Positions 37,216 to 49,444 of a stretch of 64,000 bases of DNA are shown one piece after another. A model generated the notes under the pieces. The model worked only from the letters and a program-made list of their open reading frames with translations. It was not told the DNA's origin and made no database searches. A program made the translations under genes and the position numbers. Origin of the DNA: Anadara kagoshimensis (lineage: Eukaryota; Mollusca; Bivalvia; Arcoida; Arcidae); assembly GCA_021292105.1 (NCBI GenBank), contig CM037870.1, forward strand, positions 19,747,424 to 19,811,423. The letters are read 5' to 3'. Position 1 is the first letter of the stretch. Each line of letters begins with the position of its first letter.

Positions 37216-38759
37216 GTAAACCCAGCCGAGAAACTAGATATTGTACTGTTTTGTCCGTCCTTCTATCCACCAGTCTGTACCACGGTTTATCTTCTGGTCC
37301 AGTTCTTCTATACAGACAATCAGACATTAATAATACTTGATAATTTCAGGAATAGTCAACAGGTGTAGTTGTGCATATCGTTTTCTTGTTCCGGTCCATA
37401 GATTAATCTAGGAGTTATTACCTTTTGATTTTTTTCTTTTTAAAACCATGATGTTAAAAATATCACTGGGCAGGCGATTCTTGTTTTGACTGAAATCTCT
37501 TGAAAATGGATAGGTATATTTATTCTATTCAATCATTATACATGTATGTGTTAATTACTTATGTTGACAGTTGTTTTTATATTTGACAATTCTGCCATTG
37601 CCAAGTTCAACATATATACATTACACAATAACAAAACTTAACTACACGAGGGCCTATGTGTCGAATAATGAGATGCGCGTTCACATATCATGCCACCATC
37701 ACCGTCTAGGCCAGACAGATTTGAAGTGCGAAATATATCACTTTCTGAAGGCCGTGATATTCAACAGAAACGTTGAAAACCCTTGCTTTTTGCCACTTCA
37801 AAAGCATCTTGACATTAACTATCTTTTAATTGTTTTTATTTACATTGCAGTAAAAATATTCCTTCACGATCATAAATCACCACACATTATGTATTTTTAA
37901 AACAGTTGTTGCATTTCCTACGCTCGGCTGTCAATCATTAGATGTACATTGTCACAAAAATTACATTATATATATATATAGTTCCTTTCAAAACATTACA
38001 GAAACATGATATATAAAAATGTTTTTAATAGAGAACATGCATTATGACTCTGGTACGTCTTACAAATGGTTTGCCTAATCTAATTAAGATATTAATTGAT
38101 TTGATGAACAGCATGTCACATACTTCCCATTTACCAATTTGTAACTGCAGTTAAAAAGTATCTCTTATCTTGTATAACACCGCGGAGGAGGAATTCTTAA
38201 ACACGTGTTGTTTTTATCGCTTCAATCGAAAGCTTGGACCTACCACCACTTCTGTTTCTGTTAAGTTTCAAGGAAAGTTAGTATTTGAGTTATAAGATCC
38301 TAAATTATGCAAGTGATTTTTGTGACTGAATCGTCTAATTGCTAGCTCAAAGATACAAGTGCCGCTTACCACTTTGGTTCTTATCCTATCGACAAATCTT
38401 ATTGCTTGCTGAAACTTGGTTGCTTTCTTCGGCACTCTGGTTTCCTTGACGAACACTAACAGACTCTATGTATATATGTTGAACTTAAACTTTTGAAATA
38501 CCTGAAATATAGTAAATCACTCGGTACAAGTTTGTTACTATAAAAACCAGTCATGTTTTTCCAATCGATTTTTCAATATTTACAAATAATTTATTAATCT
38601 TACAGACGCAATTTTTGAACAATTGAAATAAAGGCGCCCAAAAAGGTATTTGTTACACCTATTTGTTTCTTACCTAAAATTAAATATTAGAAAAGTCATT
38701 GTCAATACAAGAGTTAATTTTTCATAGTCGACAGGATCTAGTTGGAAAAAAATCTTCCT
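37216..38759. other. Non-coding DNA, no feature except a weak exon-like ORF and a TA run
   Basis: 37571-37900 holds an open frame after an acceptor-like ttatgttgacag (LFLYLTILPLPSSTY then YVSNNEMRVHISCHH). I do not recognise it. 37965-37979 is a TA repeat. The rest is unremarkable. Confidence 0.35.
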
Positions 38760-40170
38760 ATTATAGGAAGAGCTTACCCTTCCGCAGCCCCTGCCACACT
38801 TCCCTGGTTGAAGTTCACGTGTTTAACTTTGTTTTCAAATATAAACTTTCCTCTTGGATGGTGATTTGAAGATGGATTCGTATGTTTGTTTTTGATTACA
38901 CACGTAGTTTCTGAACAAAAACACTGGGTACATTTTAACATAATAATAGAAACGGCCCAAAGTCCAATATTATTTGTTATTGAATATTGCCAGGAACAAA
39001 CAATTTATCTACAATTTCTCATATTATTTTTTTTTCAAAAAGAAGTTTTTTCTATTTCTTTCTGACATTTCTATCATTATTTCTTCATAAAAATGGTTTG
39101 GCATTTATTGTCATATTGGGAATTATTAAAAAGCTTTTAGTGAGTGGTGCAAGTAGATTATCTGATGCGATAAGTTTTTAAGTCATTCAAATATTCTAAA
39201 ATAGTTTATCTAAGTGATTTTATTTTACGTGGAGAAGCCATTGATAAAGCATAATGTTGATGCATTATGTACATTTTTAACCACTGGCTGTATCATATTA
39301 TCATGGTCGTTTATTTTCTCTGAATAAGATAATGTATTTATTTTAACAATGTACAGAATACCATCAACAAATAACAACAATGATTTATAACCATTGCTTT
39401 GGAATACGCGCATGGAATCCTCTTTCCAAAGACAAAAAATTATTGGATACGTGCACAAAATCTTCTTTTTAAAGACACGCAATGTGTGGTTTGCTCAACG
39501 AATGAGAGGTCCATGGACATTTATGCTCACCTGGTATGTAAATGCTTAATACAACATGCATTTATATCATCGGAGCACTCGATCTCACTTCTCTGTTGAA
39601 AGTACAGGTGTTTGAACAAATTAGCCAGATTCAACGTTTTTAGTTTACTTTGGGATTGTGATTTTGACATGGATTAGTATGGTTGTTTTTGATGATAATA
39701 AATATAAAAAATGACATGATTGTGTGCGATTAAAATATCTCTGTAAACACTTCCAATCGAATTTTAGTTCGTATAATTGTAAGTTTATTGTATGTTTATT
39801 ATGTATTTATATAAACGAATACCATTTGCATTGCAAGATTTTAATTTGCAGTAAACGTCTTTTTCAAATTATTGCCGAAATTGCATCAAAATTTAATAAA
39901 GTGATAGACAGAATTCTGGTGTTAAAGAATGTTACTCATACGCTATAATACAATTCACACAACCACTAAGATCATGTCCTTTCAACGTGTTCTGACCTCA
40001 AATGCCAGTTTCAATATTAGTGATGTGGGTATAACACTGTTTGGTTCCCCGGTCCCAGTTCACTAGTTGGAGTTCACGTGTTTAACTTAATGAACCAGTG
40101 TCAAAGTTTTTACTTTGGTTTGGGATTGTGATTTAGACATGAATTGGTATGCTCGTTTTTGATATATTCG
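38760..40170 (-). repeat. Three element A copies in minus orientation
   Basis: 38760-38905 (gagcttacccttccgcagcc; tggttgaagttcacgtgttt; ggattcgtatgtttgttttt), 39565-39695 (tgggattgtgattttgacat; ggattagtatggttgttttt) and 40035-40170 (agttggagttcacgtgttta; tgggattgtgatttagacat). The DNA between has no recognised gene; about 39400-39480 contains two similar 45-base units. Confidence 0.6.
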
Positions 40171-42740
40171 TTTTCCATTATCCATCGTCTTACCAACGGA
40201 CTTGATAAATTAAGAATGCACTAGTCCATATATTTAATTATCATAGCAGATAGAGAAACAGAAAATACGAGTTATCTCTCATATATTCTTTTTTATTGAC
40301 CTTTACCACAGAAATGTTACAAGTTCAAACTTCTGTTATGATTATATCATTTATAGCATATAATAGACGTTTCTGTCTAGATGTACCGCCAACTGTCTTA
40401 TATTCTTCTCCAAGTATATCATTTATAATGTCAATCAGTCTGATGGCCATTTGATCTGAAATTAATTTGCTCTTTGTAAATGAATAAAAATCTACTGAAT
40501 AAAGATGAATAATCAATTATATCATCTGATATGAATTTGATTTAGTCTGCTGACGGTCCCAGAGGGTTTGGGATGGATTTAGGGTGCTGATATGTAGACT
40601 ATTAAGGGAATATAAATAATATTTATACCTGTAACGCAAACGAACGGAATTGGAATTAAATTCATTGCAATTGGATTCCAATCTTAGACCTGAATAATGA
40701 AAAATGTCGCAATTTGCTAAAAATATATCTCCAAGGTAGGATAAGAATGGTTTGTGTTGGATTTCATATCGAAACTGCATCAAGTACATAAGTGTATTAT
40801 GTGTCTTGTGTCATTAAAACCCGTTGAACTAAGATATTACAGGAAAGATTTTGTTCGTATTGCATTAAGTATTCCATTCTCAACAGAAGTAGTCAGCAAA
40901 AACATTCGATCCCGTCGAACAAGAATATGCATGCCAGTTGTGACTTTGTTTTTTGTTTTGTTTTATTATTATTATTATTATTGTTTATTTATTAATTAAT
41001 TTATTTATTGACTTTAATGTTTCTTTCCATGATGATAACTATCGATATGACCTTTCGGCATGCTATAAATATGACCTCAATTGATAGTTGTAATATCTAA
41101 TATCGGTGATGTGGTAAAGGTTCTGTTAGATGGTCCTAAATATTAATAGCAATTTCAACTTTAGATTTACGCCTTTTATCTTATCCATCAAAATTCAAAA
41201 TCATTTTCTTATATCAATGCAATTTGATAATTTTCGATTGCACTCACATGTTTCATCTCACCCCTATGGGGAAACGGCGTATGACAGATACAGAAAAAGA
41301 AATTATGATCGATCTCTGTCTCTTTATGTATTTTGGGCTGTTGATCTTAACATAAAAATTTACAGGTTCAAACTTCTGTAAGGGAATATTTATACCTGTA
41401 ACATAAATGAACGAAAATTGAATTGATTTCATAGCAACGTTCAAACACAGACTTGTTCGGAGCAGAGGAAAGTGTATGGCATTTACATACGGTCTTTAAC
41501 GGTTCTATTCAAAACTATATAGGTCGATTGCACAAAAAGTATTTTATTAAACATAATGAAATTCACACATAATGTATATAGATGTAAACCAATTATATAT
41601 GCAAAATTTTAAGCTCATATATTAAACACAATCTTGTGTGGTGCAGCGAAAAGCGTGTTGCATCATTTCCCCCATGTCACATCATTTAGAATGCCCGAGT
41701 ACTCTGAGATAGCAACTGGTAAGCAATGAGTAGTATAATGTTGCTGTATCAAATTCTAATCCAGAGGACATATGATCAATATAATCCTACGTTTCGTTTA
41801 TGAAAAATGCTTTTTTGGGAAATTCTTATGAAATCGCATTTTTTTTTACTATTTCAGTAAAGACACTGAACATTTAAATACATGTACAATATTTGTTGGA
41901 ATACGTAATAATAAAAGCAGGAGGCAGAATCAGCTTTTGCTATTAGGATTTGATACATTGATATGTTTGTGGTTGATCTCAACTCAGTAGGTCGGTAGGT
42001 ACTTTGGTCTAGTTTTAAGTCGTTGTCACCGTAATGCGCTGAACGGACGCGCAGTAATGTTTGATATCACATTGTTAACTTACCTGGCGGCTTTTAAAAA
42101 TGATTCAATATCCTTTTAACACCTGATATTACCGTTGAATGTCAGTACGAATTTGTGCCATAATATTGTTCTGTGTTATATCAGCGCCAATTCTAAGTGT
42201 AGTTGTCAGTTTTGCTATATCCATTAGCGGTTGTCAGTCATACTGTGTAGTGGTTTTTCATAGAAATGTTCACAGAGGCTTAAGTGTTTAAAATAAAAAT
42301 ATAAATAATTTAAATATTTACTTGTAATGTAATAACAACATTTTCGCATTACACGAAAAAAGTTTAAAAACCTATCTAACAACTTGATCACTTAACTTAT
42401 AGGATCTCCAAGCGTGATGTGTTTTTCTCTCTTTAACCTAAAATTTTACTTTTTGCTTCATCCAATTTTGATGCCCATTTAATAATTATATATGTTTGCC
42501 ATGTAAAAGGGACAGAATGGTGAATTTTAACTTTCAATTGTAGGCATTAAACGTGCAACTGATAATATAAACAATCGAGATGGTTGAGGCTCTCAAAAAC
42601 TACTTGAACAGAACCACTAAATACAGTTGTTATTATTTTCTTCAAGTGTCCTTCCAAAATGACTAGTTTTATAAGTTTTTTCAGTTTGGGATTATCTAGT
42701 CTTGTTCTCTTTATTCTTTTGTGTTTTGTCGCGTGTTCAG
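40171..42740. other. Non-coding DNA with a partial local duplication
   Basis: 40605-40695 and 41380-41460 share gggaatat.tttatacctgta, then ac.taaa.gaacg, and a following attgaatt block. ttcaaacttctgt also recurs (40325, 41368). An ATT run is at 40967-40983. Short ORFs here show no family features. Confidence 0.4.
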
Positions 42741-42975
42741 ACAATGGGGTTCTCCGCTATACCATGTAATCAACCTGCCTAAACGTTTGTATGGGACGTT
42801 TCCGAAAAACATTTACATCACGAATCCCTGGAATAACATTGTTTCTCCGGATAGCGTGAACTTATATGATTCCATATCTAATGTTTTTGCGGAAACGGTT
42901 TGGGTTATCATGTGGAACAGCAGCGAACCCCATGGTTTACATGTTTTTGGCCACAAACTATTTCTGTCGATTTAA
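42741..42975 (+). pseudogene. Isolated relic exon resembling the copper-binding end of a multicopper oxidase (laccase-like)
   Basis: After an acceptor-like gtgttcag (42740) the frame stays open for 77 codons to TAA. It reads LYHVINLPKRLYG, then VWVIMWNSSEPHGLHVFGHK and LFLSI. The last part lines up with the type-1/type-3 copper motif of laccases, which reads PH-[PM]-[IM]-H-[IL]-H-G-H in family terms: both outer His and the GH are present, but one copper-ligand His is Phe here and a Pro is Gly. No donor is seen before the stop and no other oxidase exons lie nearby, so a dead fragment is most likely. Assignment rests on one motif. Confidence 0.35.
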
Positions 42976-43159
42976 AAAAAAATGTCAATCTTCACCTGAT
43001 TCTAAATAAAACTATCAGATTCTGAAATACCAAAATATTCTTATAACACCAAGCAATGTGTAATATATCGTTCAAAGTATTATCTTAAAAGGATTTGGTA
43101 AATTACATTTTTGTAATTCTATTTTTCCCATTTCAACAACTAAAAACATTAGAATATTC

Positions 43160-43250
43160 TGATTTTTCCACTTTTTGTCGCGAGCACTATCAATAAGGAA
43201 TTTTATTCCGAAACGGTCATCTATACTAGTGCTGCAAAATTAAACCAGGT
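43160..43250. repeat. Dispersed repeat fragment, copy 2
   Basis: Resembles 1-90 (gcactatcaataaggaattt; tattccgaaacggtcatct; agtgctgcaaaattaaac). Confidence 0.5.
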
Positions 43251-43288
43251 TGCTTTGGAATTGTGGCTTGGATCTGTTCTTGATTAAA

Positions 43289-43631
43289 GAGATACATATG
43301 GCGGGAAACAGTATCAGGACCGCTTCGCGTCTGCGGGACAGCGAATTGCCACAGACTGTTCACATTTTATTGTTGATTACGTCACCGATAACACCAATCA
43401 AAAGGTGTATCTAGATCTTATAATTTTAATCTTAAATTATAAGATCTAAATAAATTTTTACCGTTTACGCATGAATTTTTAAGAAATATGCTTCCCGGAA
43501 AACCGAAGACATTGTGACGTAAATGGTGTTATCAGTGACGTAATCAACATAGAAATGTGAATAGTGTGTGGTAATTCACTGTCCTGCACACAAGATGCGG
43601 TCCTGATACTGTTTCCCGCCAAAATTATCTC
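43289..43631. mobile_element. 343-bp MITE with long inverted repeats and a nested palindrome
   Basis: The left arm (gagatacatatggcgggaaa, cagtatcaggaccgc, ttgattacgtcaccgataac, acca) is the imperfect reverse complement of the right arm, which ends in ggtcctgatactgtttcccg ccaaaattatctc. Arms are about 110 bases. At the centre, 43412-43448 is a separate palindrome with 15-base perfect arms (tagatcttataattt) and a 7-base loop. No ORF. Confidence 0.8.
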
Positions 43632-44816
43632 ATTATTTTATTTTATTGTCAATTAAAACATTCCATATTTATACATGTATGTTTGCGTTAACGAGATTCT
43701 TGAAGAAAAACGTGGGCATAATCTAATCACAAGATCATAGTTAATCATCTTTGATATTTAGATAATCTATGTATTTATATTAATATAAATTAGAACAGGA
43801 GGAAATCTGGCATTTATAATTAGGTTACAATCTGTTCGTCAGGGAAAATTTAGGGATATTAACAAAATCCTATCATACGGTCTATCAAAAGGAAAATGAT
43901 TTATTTCTGAGCAAACATTAGTTGAAGAATGAATATAATTCTCTTTAGAGATTAATTGACACCGAAGGTAATTACTAATACTTTGTGTCTTTTATGTAAT
44001 GTTATTCAGCAGTAATATAGACAAACAACACACCTCTTTCATCATAAAACAGTCTTTTATTTATCACAGCAACAGATGGAAAAGTGCTGCTAAGAATACT
44101 TCGCGATGTAGTCAGAAATACTCATATTAGTTTTAATTTGTTTGTGCTTACGGTTGTTAATGTATATCTAACTTAATTATATTATGTCTTTGGTGTTTGT
44201 TAAATCTGATTTTTAAGTGTTCATCTTGTTAGGTAGGTAAGTTTTTATCAAAGGGATTGAAGTGTTGTAATTTTATGCACAGGACAAGACGTCAAAATTT
44301 ACACTCAACAAAACACTTGTAATTAAATGTGTAACACTTCAAATGTCTGTAACTGTTTTTGTGTTCCACTGTTTTTGAATCATATATAATCAACTTAACA
44401 CACCTGATTTCTAATACGGGCGTGAAACAATTTCTTATATATATATATTTTTTTAAGTTTTCCCTGTTTTTTGTTCCGGTGATTATCATGTCCTTTCCAG
44501 GGGTGAGTTGTTCGAAGCTCAATAAGCGTTATTAATTGATTAGTCAAAATTTGAATTTTGCATAATTTTTAAATGTCAACAATGAATAATATCCCATCAA
44601 ACTAAAGCACACTATGTTTATTTTTATAAACGTTTTGAATTTTTGTAAACCAGCGACATATATATTCTGTATTAAATGTTGCTGATTAAAATGATCAAGT
44701 TTCGAACAACTGGCTCCTAATATCATTTTTTGAAGTGCTGAAACGTATCTCTATCTGTATCTTAATTGTTATAATTGTAATAAAGCAAAAATATAAATAA
44801 TTGTCTTAACTGTTTA
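43632..44816. other. Non-coding DNA, nothing recognised
   Basis: AT-rich, with short ORFs only. Confidence 0.45.
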
Positions 44817-44930
44817 GTAAAGTCAAACAAGATTGACCTGTCCTTTTGACCTTTCATTAGGAATAATCATATAGGAGGATCAACTCAATATATGGGTAGC
44901 GTTAGGATTCGCAGTTAATGTCGATAAAAG
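44817..44930. repeat. TATAGG-family MITE end fragment
   Basis: gtcaaacaagattgacctgt, ccttttgacctttcattagg and atatgggtagcgttagg match the inverted right end of 55052-55281. Confidence 0.65.
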
Positions 44931-45119
44931 GCACCAAAAACTTGCGTAGTTAATCTTTACAGCCTGTAGCTATCAAGTATTCTTCAGAGGTTTTTTTGTC
45001 AATCAGTAGAACTCGATTCTAAAATTCTAAAACGCTTTTCAGAAGACTTAACTCTTATTATCCATTTTTTAAAGTGTAGTGTATACATATCTGTGATACA
45101 TGTACATTTTCTTTTAACA

Positions 45120-45480
45120 TTGATTGATTGTAAAATATTCACGTTTTTGCAAATCGGAAAATCCTAGAATATCAACATGTATTGCTAATTACAAAACAAT
45201 TAATCCAATTAAAATGCTTTGTCTCTTTATATTGATATAAATCACATTTTAAACAAGAAGATATTTACAACAATTTATTATTGTCAACAGATGCACAAGA
45301 GGTATTTCATGGTAATATATAAACCATTGATCAAATGTACATGCTTTTAGATATAGTTAACGTTGCTCCAGACTCTCTAGAGGTATTTCATGGATTTGTA
45401 ATATATAAAGCACTGATAAACTGTATATGCTTTAAGATATAGTAAGCGTTGGTCTAGGGACTCTAGAAGGTATTTTAATT
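45120..45480. repeat. Duplicated block and an 85-base tandem repeat
   Basis: 45165-45310 (gctaattacaaaacaattaa; atttattattgtcaaca) is a diverged copy of 49838-49985. Next to it, gaggtatttcatgg...ttagatatagt.a.cgttg..ct...gactctaga occurs twice in tandem (45299-45381 and 45382-45470). Confidence 0.6.
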
Positions 45481-45525
45481 ATTGAACTTGGGTTTTTGTG
45501 CATTTGATAAAATAGGAAAATTTTG

Positions 45526-45530
45526 GGGCT
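45526..45530. repeat. Target-site duplication, left (GGGCT)
   Basis: GGGCT lies directly before the left TIR and again directly after the right TIR (48483-48487). Confidence 0.7.
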
Positions 45531-45755
45531 TGTGGGACCCCTATATGTAGTAACTACCACAAATGTAGTAACGGTCACAAATGTAATAAAATTGTGTCAC
45601 ATATGTAGTAACGAACCACAAATGTAGGAACGACCGTTACCACAAATGTAGTAACAATTTTTGTTACCACAAATGTAGTAAATGAAAACCGCTATATGTA
45701 GTAACGAAATTTCGAAATCTGAACGTTAGAAACCAACATTTAAGGTGCGTTCTAA

Positions 45756-45878
45756 CCCGATGGAAGTGACTGTTGTTCCGATAGAAGTGACTTTTAACGC
45801 GTTAGAAGTGACTTTTAACTCTATAGAATGGAATTCTATCCCGATAGAAGTGGCTCTGATTCCGATATAAGTGACTTT
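45756..45878. repeat. Minisatellite inside the transposon
   Basis: About five units of ccgatagaagtgacttttaa, with substitutions and length changes, directly inside the left subterminal repeats. Confidence 0.65.
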
Positions 45879-46659
45879 ATTAAATACCAAAGAAAAATAT
45901 TTGTATAAATTGTTAATTTTGCTGTTTTTGTCTATTTACTTGAAAACAATTAGTGTCACATAAAGCGGCACATTACAAAATGGTTAGCATAACATGTAAT
46001 AGTATTTCAGATATAAATGTAATAAATAAATAATAATAATAATAACTACTAGTATCTGATAATCCTTGTAAGGGTGTTACCCCTGTACCTATGTTATGTA
46101 TTATGCGATGAGCGATAATGCCAATTGGCCTCTTATTTTCATTATACTTCGGTTTGTAAAGTACATGTAAAATTCAGTTTTTAAATTTAAGTTTCTGGGT
46201 TTTCTATATTTTTGCAGATTTTAGTAGGGTGCATGTATTGATTATTATACTCCACGGCACTTAAGATGTAGGAAGTATAATGCTGTTGGTGGGCCCCTCC
46301 GTCCGTACATCAGTTCCGCATTGTTTCCTAAACACTTTCAGATAGAGTTTTTGAATGGGAGTCAACCACAATGAACTGCAGATCAAGTTAACGTTTTGTT
46401 TTACTACGAATCCGATCCTTTGCAATTGTCTTTGATAATTTTATTGAAATACTAGTAACAGTTTTCTGCAGTTTTTTTCGTAATAGCTTGCACATATTGA
46501 ACTGATTTGGCATATAGGTCTACCATAATGTGTTACAGATCAAGTTCACGTTTCATTTTGCTTCGCTGAAATTTATGTTTTTACGATGACTACACTTGAT
46601 TTGGTCCAATATGTAGGAGCAACCTCACAAAGGTTTTTGTAATATTTGCTGATTTTTAT

Positions 46660-46660
<1 letters not shown>

Positions 46661-46712
<52 letters not shown>
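46661..46712. repeat. TC microsatellite
   Basis: A perfect ctctct run, inside the transposon. Confidence 0.95.
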
Positions 46713-46715
<3 letters not shown>

Positions 46716-46816
46716 GCATTTACAATACTTCGTAAATATCGTTATTGAAGTAAATGAACTGCATTTTATAAGATGTGTTAGTCTGTAAAATAGAATGTCT
46801 GTAATCATATATGGTG

Positions 46817-47062
46817 TATCTTGTTCTTTCGCCAAGCACTGGGCATTACGAATGAAAGTCACGGTTCTTTCGGATGGGAACTTAAAAAAAACGAGGTCCC
46901 GTGTCACGGTGGGCTTGGCACGCTAAAGAACCCTGCTGTATAATGCCATCAGCGCAACCCACATGCAAAATTTCTGCACCTTCGCCTATAGCTGGCGACG
47001 TCTCGATATAAGTAAAATATTTTTGACTGGGACGTTAAACACCATTACTCAACTCTCAACTC
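46817..47062 (+). repeat. tRNA-derived SINE, 5'-truncated (family 1), nested in the transposon
   Basis: It runs from ttctttcgccaagcactggg through aacgaggtcccgtgtcacgg, tgctgtataatgccatcagc and ctatagctggcgacgtctcg to ttttgactgggacgttaaac and accattactcaactct. Confidence 0.88.
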
Positions 47063-47321
47063 TTGTACCCTGCTTAGTGTTTAAGTGCACTTCTCACAGG
47101 CTAGTTGCGTACCCGGTCCGCTAGAAACAGATCATAGTGTGGTACTTCTTTAAGGTTTTCTTTTTAGTCTGCGGTTTAAATTAAACGGAAGTGTTCAAAA
47201 AAAATTCAGATTGTTTTATTTTGTTACTAAATTCTTAGCTTATTATTTTTAATTTGCATTGCTATGGGTGGGTGTCCAGTTGCCTGCTGAATATTGCAAT
47301 TTGACCAACTAGATGAACAAT

Positions 47322-47520
47322 GCACCCCCCCCCCCAAAAAAAAAAAAAACAAAAAAAAAAAAAAAAAAAAAACTGACATAATAAGTAATTTGGCGTTTTC
47401 TAAGTTTTAAGTGATGGTGTTGTATTTTGTTTTTGTCTAGTTATGTACGCATCTACCCCCCCCCCCATTTCACCCCACCCACACGAAGTCATCTGATCAC
47501 TCTGTATTAATTGAAGCACT
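47322..47520. repeat. C and A homopolymer tracts
   Basis: A C run followed by A runs at about 47325-47371, and a second C run at about 47456-47466. Confidence 0.85.
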
Positions 47521-47631
47521 ACAAACTGTCTATTTTGATTTGTACAAAGGTTACACACTTTTAAGATTTTTGATAAAAATACAAATCTCAATGTCGATCC
47601 GACGTCATGTAATTTGCAGGAGTTAATTGAA

Positions 47632-47850
47632 TGAATGTTCCACTTATATCAAGGCTTCACCAGCTATATGCAAAGTGGCAGAAAGTTTTAACTATGGAGT
47701 GCAATGGAATGCGCTAGGGTTCTTTAACGCGTCACACCTGGTTTTAGGGTCTTTTCCAAATTACCCTAATGGCTTTCATTTTAAACTACTCTTTTTAAGT
47801 CTTTGTCAGACCCTGCCCGGGTTGCGAACCCACGAACCTTCCTGGAAGTG
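47632..47850 (-). repeat. tRNA-derived SINE, diverged, minus orientation, nested in the transposon
   Basis: Inverted family-1 blocks: atatcaaggcttcaccagct, tagggttctttaacgcgtca, atggctttcattttaaa, tctttgtcagaccctgcccg and ggttgcgaacccacga. Confidence 0.7.
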
Positions 47851-48482
47851 GAATAATAAACAAACCATAACAAATAAATAGAACTCAACCCGTCAAAGAT
47901 GGGGGTGTGACCAAAAAAAAATCTCTTCGAAGCGGCGACTAATAAATGTACTGGGGACGTGAAATTCATCTCGGGACTTCCTTGTAGTAGCCTTGTCAGA
48001 GGTGAAAATGACTGTTAACATGAACATGAACCGTGATATTCCACATCGTTATGAGTAGCTTAGAACTGAAAAAATCGACTTGCATTTGACTCTGGCTAAA
48101 CATGGTTGAAACCGAGGAATAATATGGGTTTGGGGTTTCATTCCTTAAATTACCCGACAGATTTACCTTAAATTACCTGGCAGAGAAACCACAGTGCTTG
48201 TCATTAATTAACACTATCCTAGATATTACCCATTTTGAAAAAAATATATTTTATCATTTTTTATATTTTACTACATTTGTGGTAAAATTAATTTGTTACA
48301 TTTGTGGTAAAATTTTGGTGCTACATTTGTGGTAAAATTTTGCTACATTTGTGACCAACATTTACTACATATGTGACAAACCTTACTACATTTGTGGTTC
48401 GTTACTACATATGTGACACAATTTTATTACATTTGTGACCGTTACTACATTTGTGGTAGTTACTACATATAGGGGTCCCACA

Positions 48483-48487
48483 GGGCT
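48483..48487. repeat. Target-site duplication, right (GGGCT)
   Basis: Direct repeat of 45526-45530, at the outer edge of the right TIR. Confidence 0.7.
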
Positions 48488-49444
48488 TACTGATGACTTC
48501 AAGCAAGTCTGGGTATTTTAGATACGTGATGATTTCAAGCGATTCAGGGCTTTTAAGTTATCATAGCTGTTTACCTAATATCTGAAGTTTATCGTTTTAT
48601 TCCAGAAACAAAACTCAAGTGATAAATATTTTAGAAAGTAGATCATTGAACAATATTTCTATTGATAAACTTAAAAAATGTACATTTGTGTATATCTTTT
48701 TGTGTCATTCACCAAATCTATACATGTTCAATTAATATTAAAACATTCATTTTCCCCTGTCTTTGAAAAAACGTCTTACAATATGAAAGTCCCTTCTGCG
48801 TCTGGATGGAATAAATGGGATAATTGTCTCTTGAAATTACAGCGCGCCAAATATTGCTTCTCTAAAATCTATTTGTTTGTCATCTTAATATAACATGCGT
48901 TGTAGTGGTTCGAATCTCACTCGGGACTTAGACATTTTCTGAGATGATTTCCATGTCCTGTCCAAACTAGAGATGTAAAATAATCAATACTAGAATATTT
49001 TTTTAATGTGACACAAAACCATTGAAGATACCTCTGTATTGTTCGAAAAAAGAAGGCCACCTGAGATCACTGCATAGGACGCTAAAAACTGCAAGCGATT
49101 GGAACAGACTGAGCAAAAGATGGACATTTTATAAATCTACTGCTTTACTTCTACTTAGATTTTATACAATTAAATAAGTCGACTTTTGTCAATAAACAAC
49201 AGAGAATTATATAGTCTTTAAGAAGCATTGGCTACTTGCAGATTTATCAATAGTTAATCTAGTCGGTGAAACTGTACCAATAAATAATTAACTCTTATGT
49301 TAAAAGGTCATTTAGTATCCATTAAACAATATTCAGAACATTTAGTCCTAATTATATAATCAATAGAAGTTTTTTGCTGGAACTAGCAATATTAATTATT
49401 TGTGATCCTATATCTCCTGTGAGTCTTTTTAGCAAATCATATCA
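48488..49444. other. Non-coding DNA with a SINE family 2 scrap
   Basis: 48895-48990 holds a B-box-like gtggttcgaatctcactcgg and ttctgagatgatttccatgt of family 2. Nothing else was recognised. Confidence 0.45.

Larger units (their letters stand above)
45531..48482. mobile_element. 2952-bp non-autonomous DNA transposon with 97-bp identical TIRs
   Basis: 45531-45627 and the reverse complement of 48386-48482 are identical over 97 bases, starting TGTGGGACCCCTATATGTAG. Beyond that both ends continue as arrays of a 16-18-base subterminal repeat (accacaaatgtagtaac and variants; about 8 units left to 45711, about 10 right from 48256). Ends are TG...CA and the flanks are a 5-bp GGGCT duplication. TGTNR ends with a 4-5-bp duplication are reported for Ginger-type elements; the assignment is an inference. 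No transposase ORF is present. The interior holds a minisatellite, a TC microsatellite, two SINEs and C/A tracts. Confidence 0.85.

Noticed and set aside
42547..42744. Minus-strand basic ORF (KHKRIKRTRLDNPKLKK)
   Set aside because: No start context, domain or neighbouring exon; the basic run is explained by AT-rich codons.
45535..45711. CRISPR-like array of short repeats
   Set aside because: The units are near-contiguous variants without unique spacers, sit in transposon ends and are in an animal genome.
45531..48482. LTR retrotransposon because of TG...CA ends and a 5-bp target duplication
   Set aside because: The ends are inverted, not direct, repeats, and there is no primer-binding site, polypurine tract or gag-pol frame.
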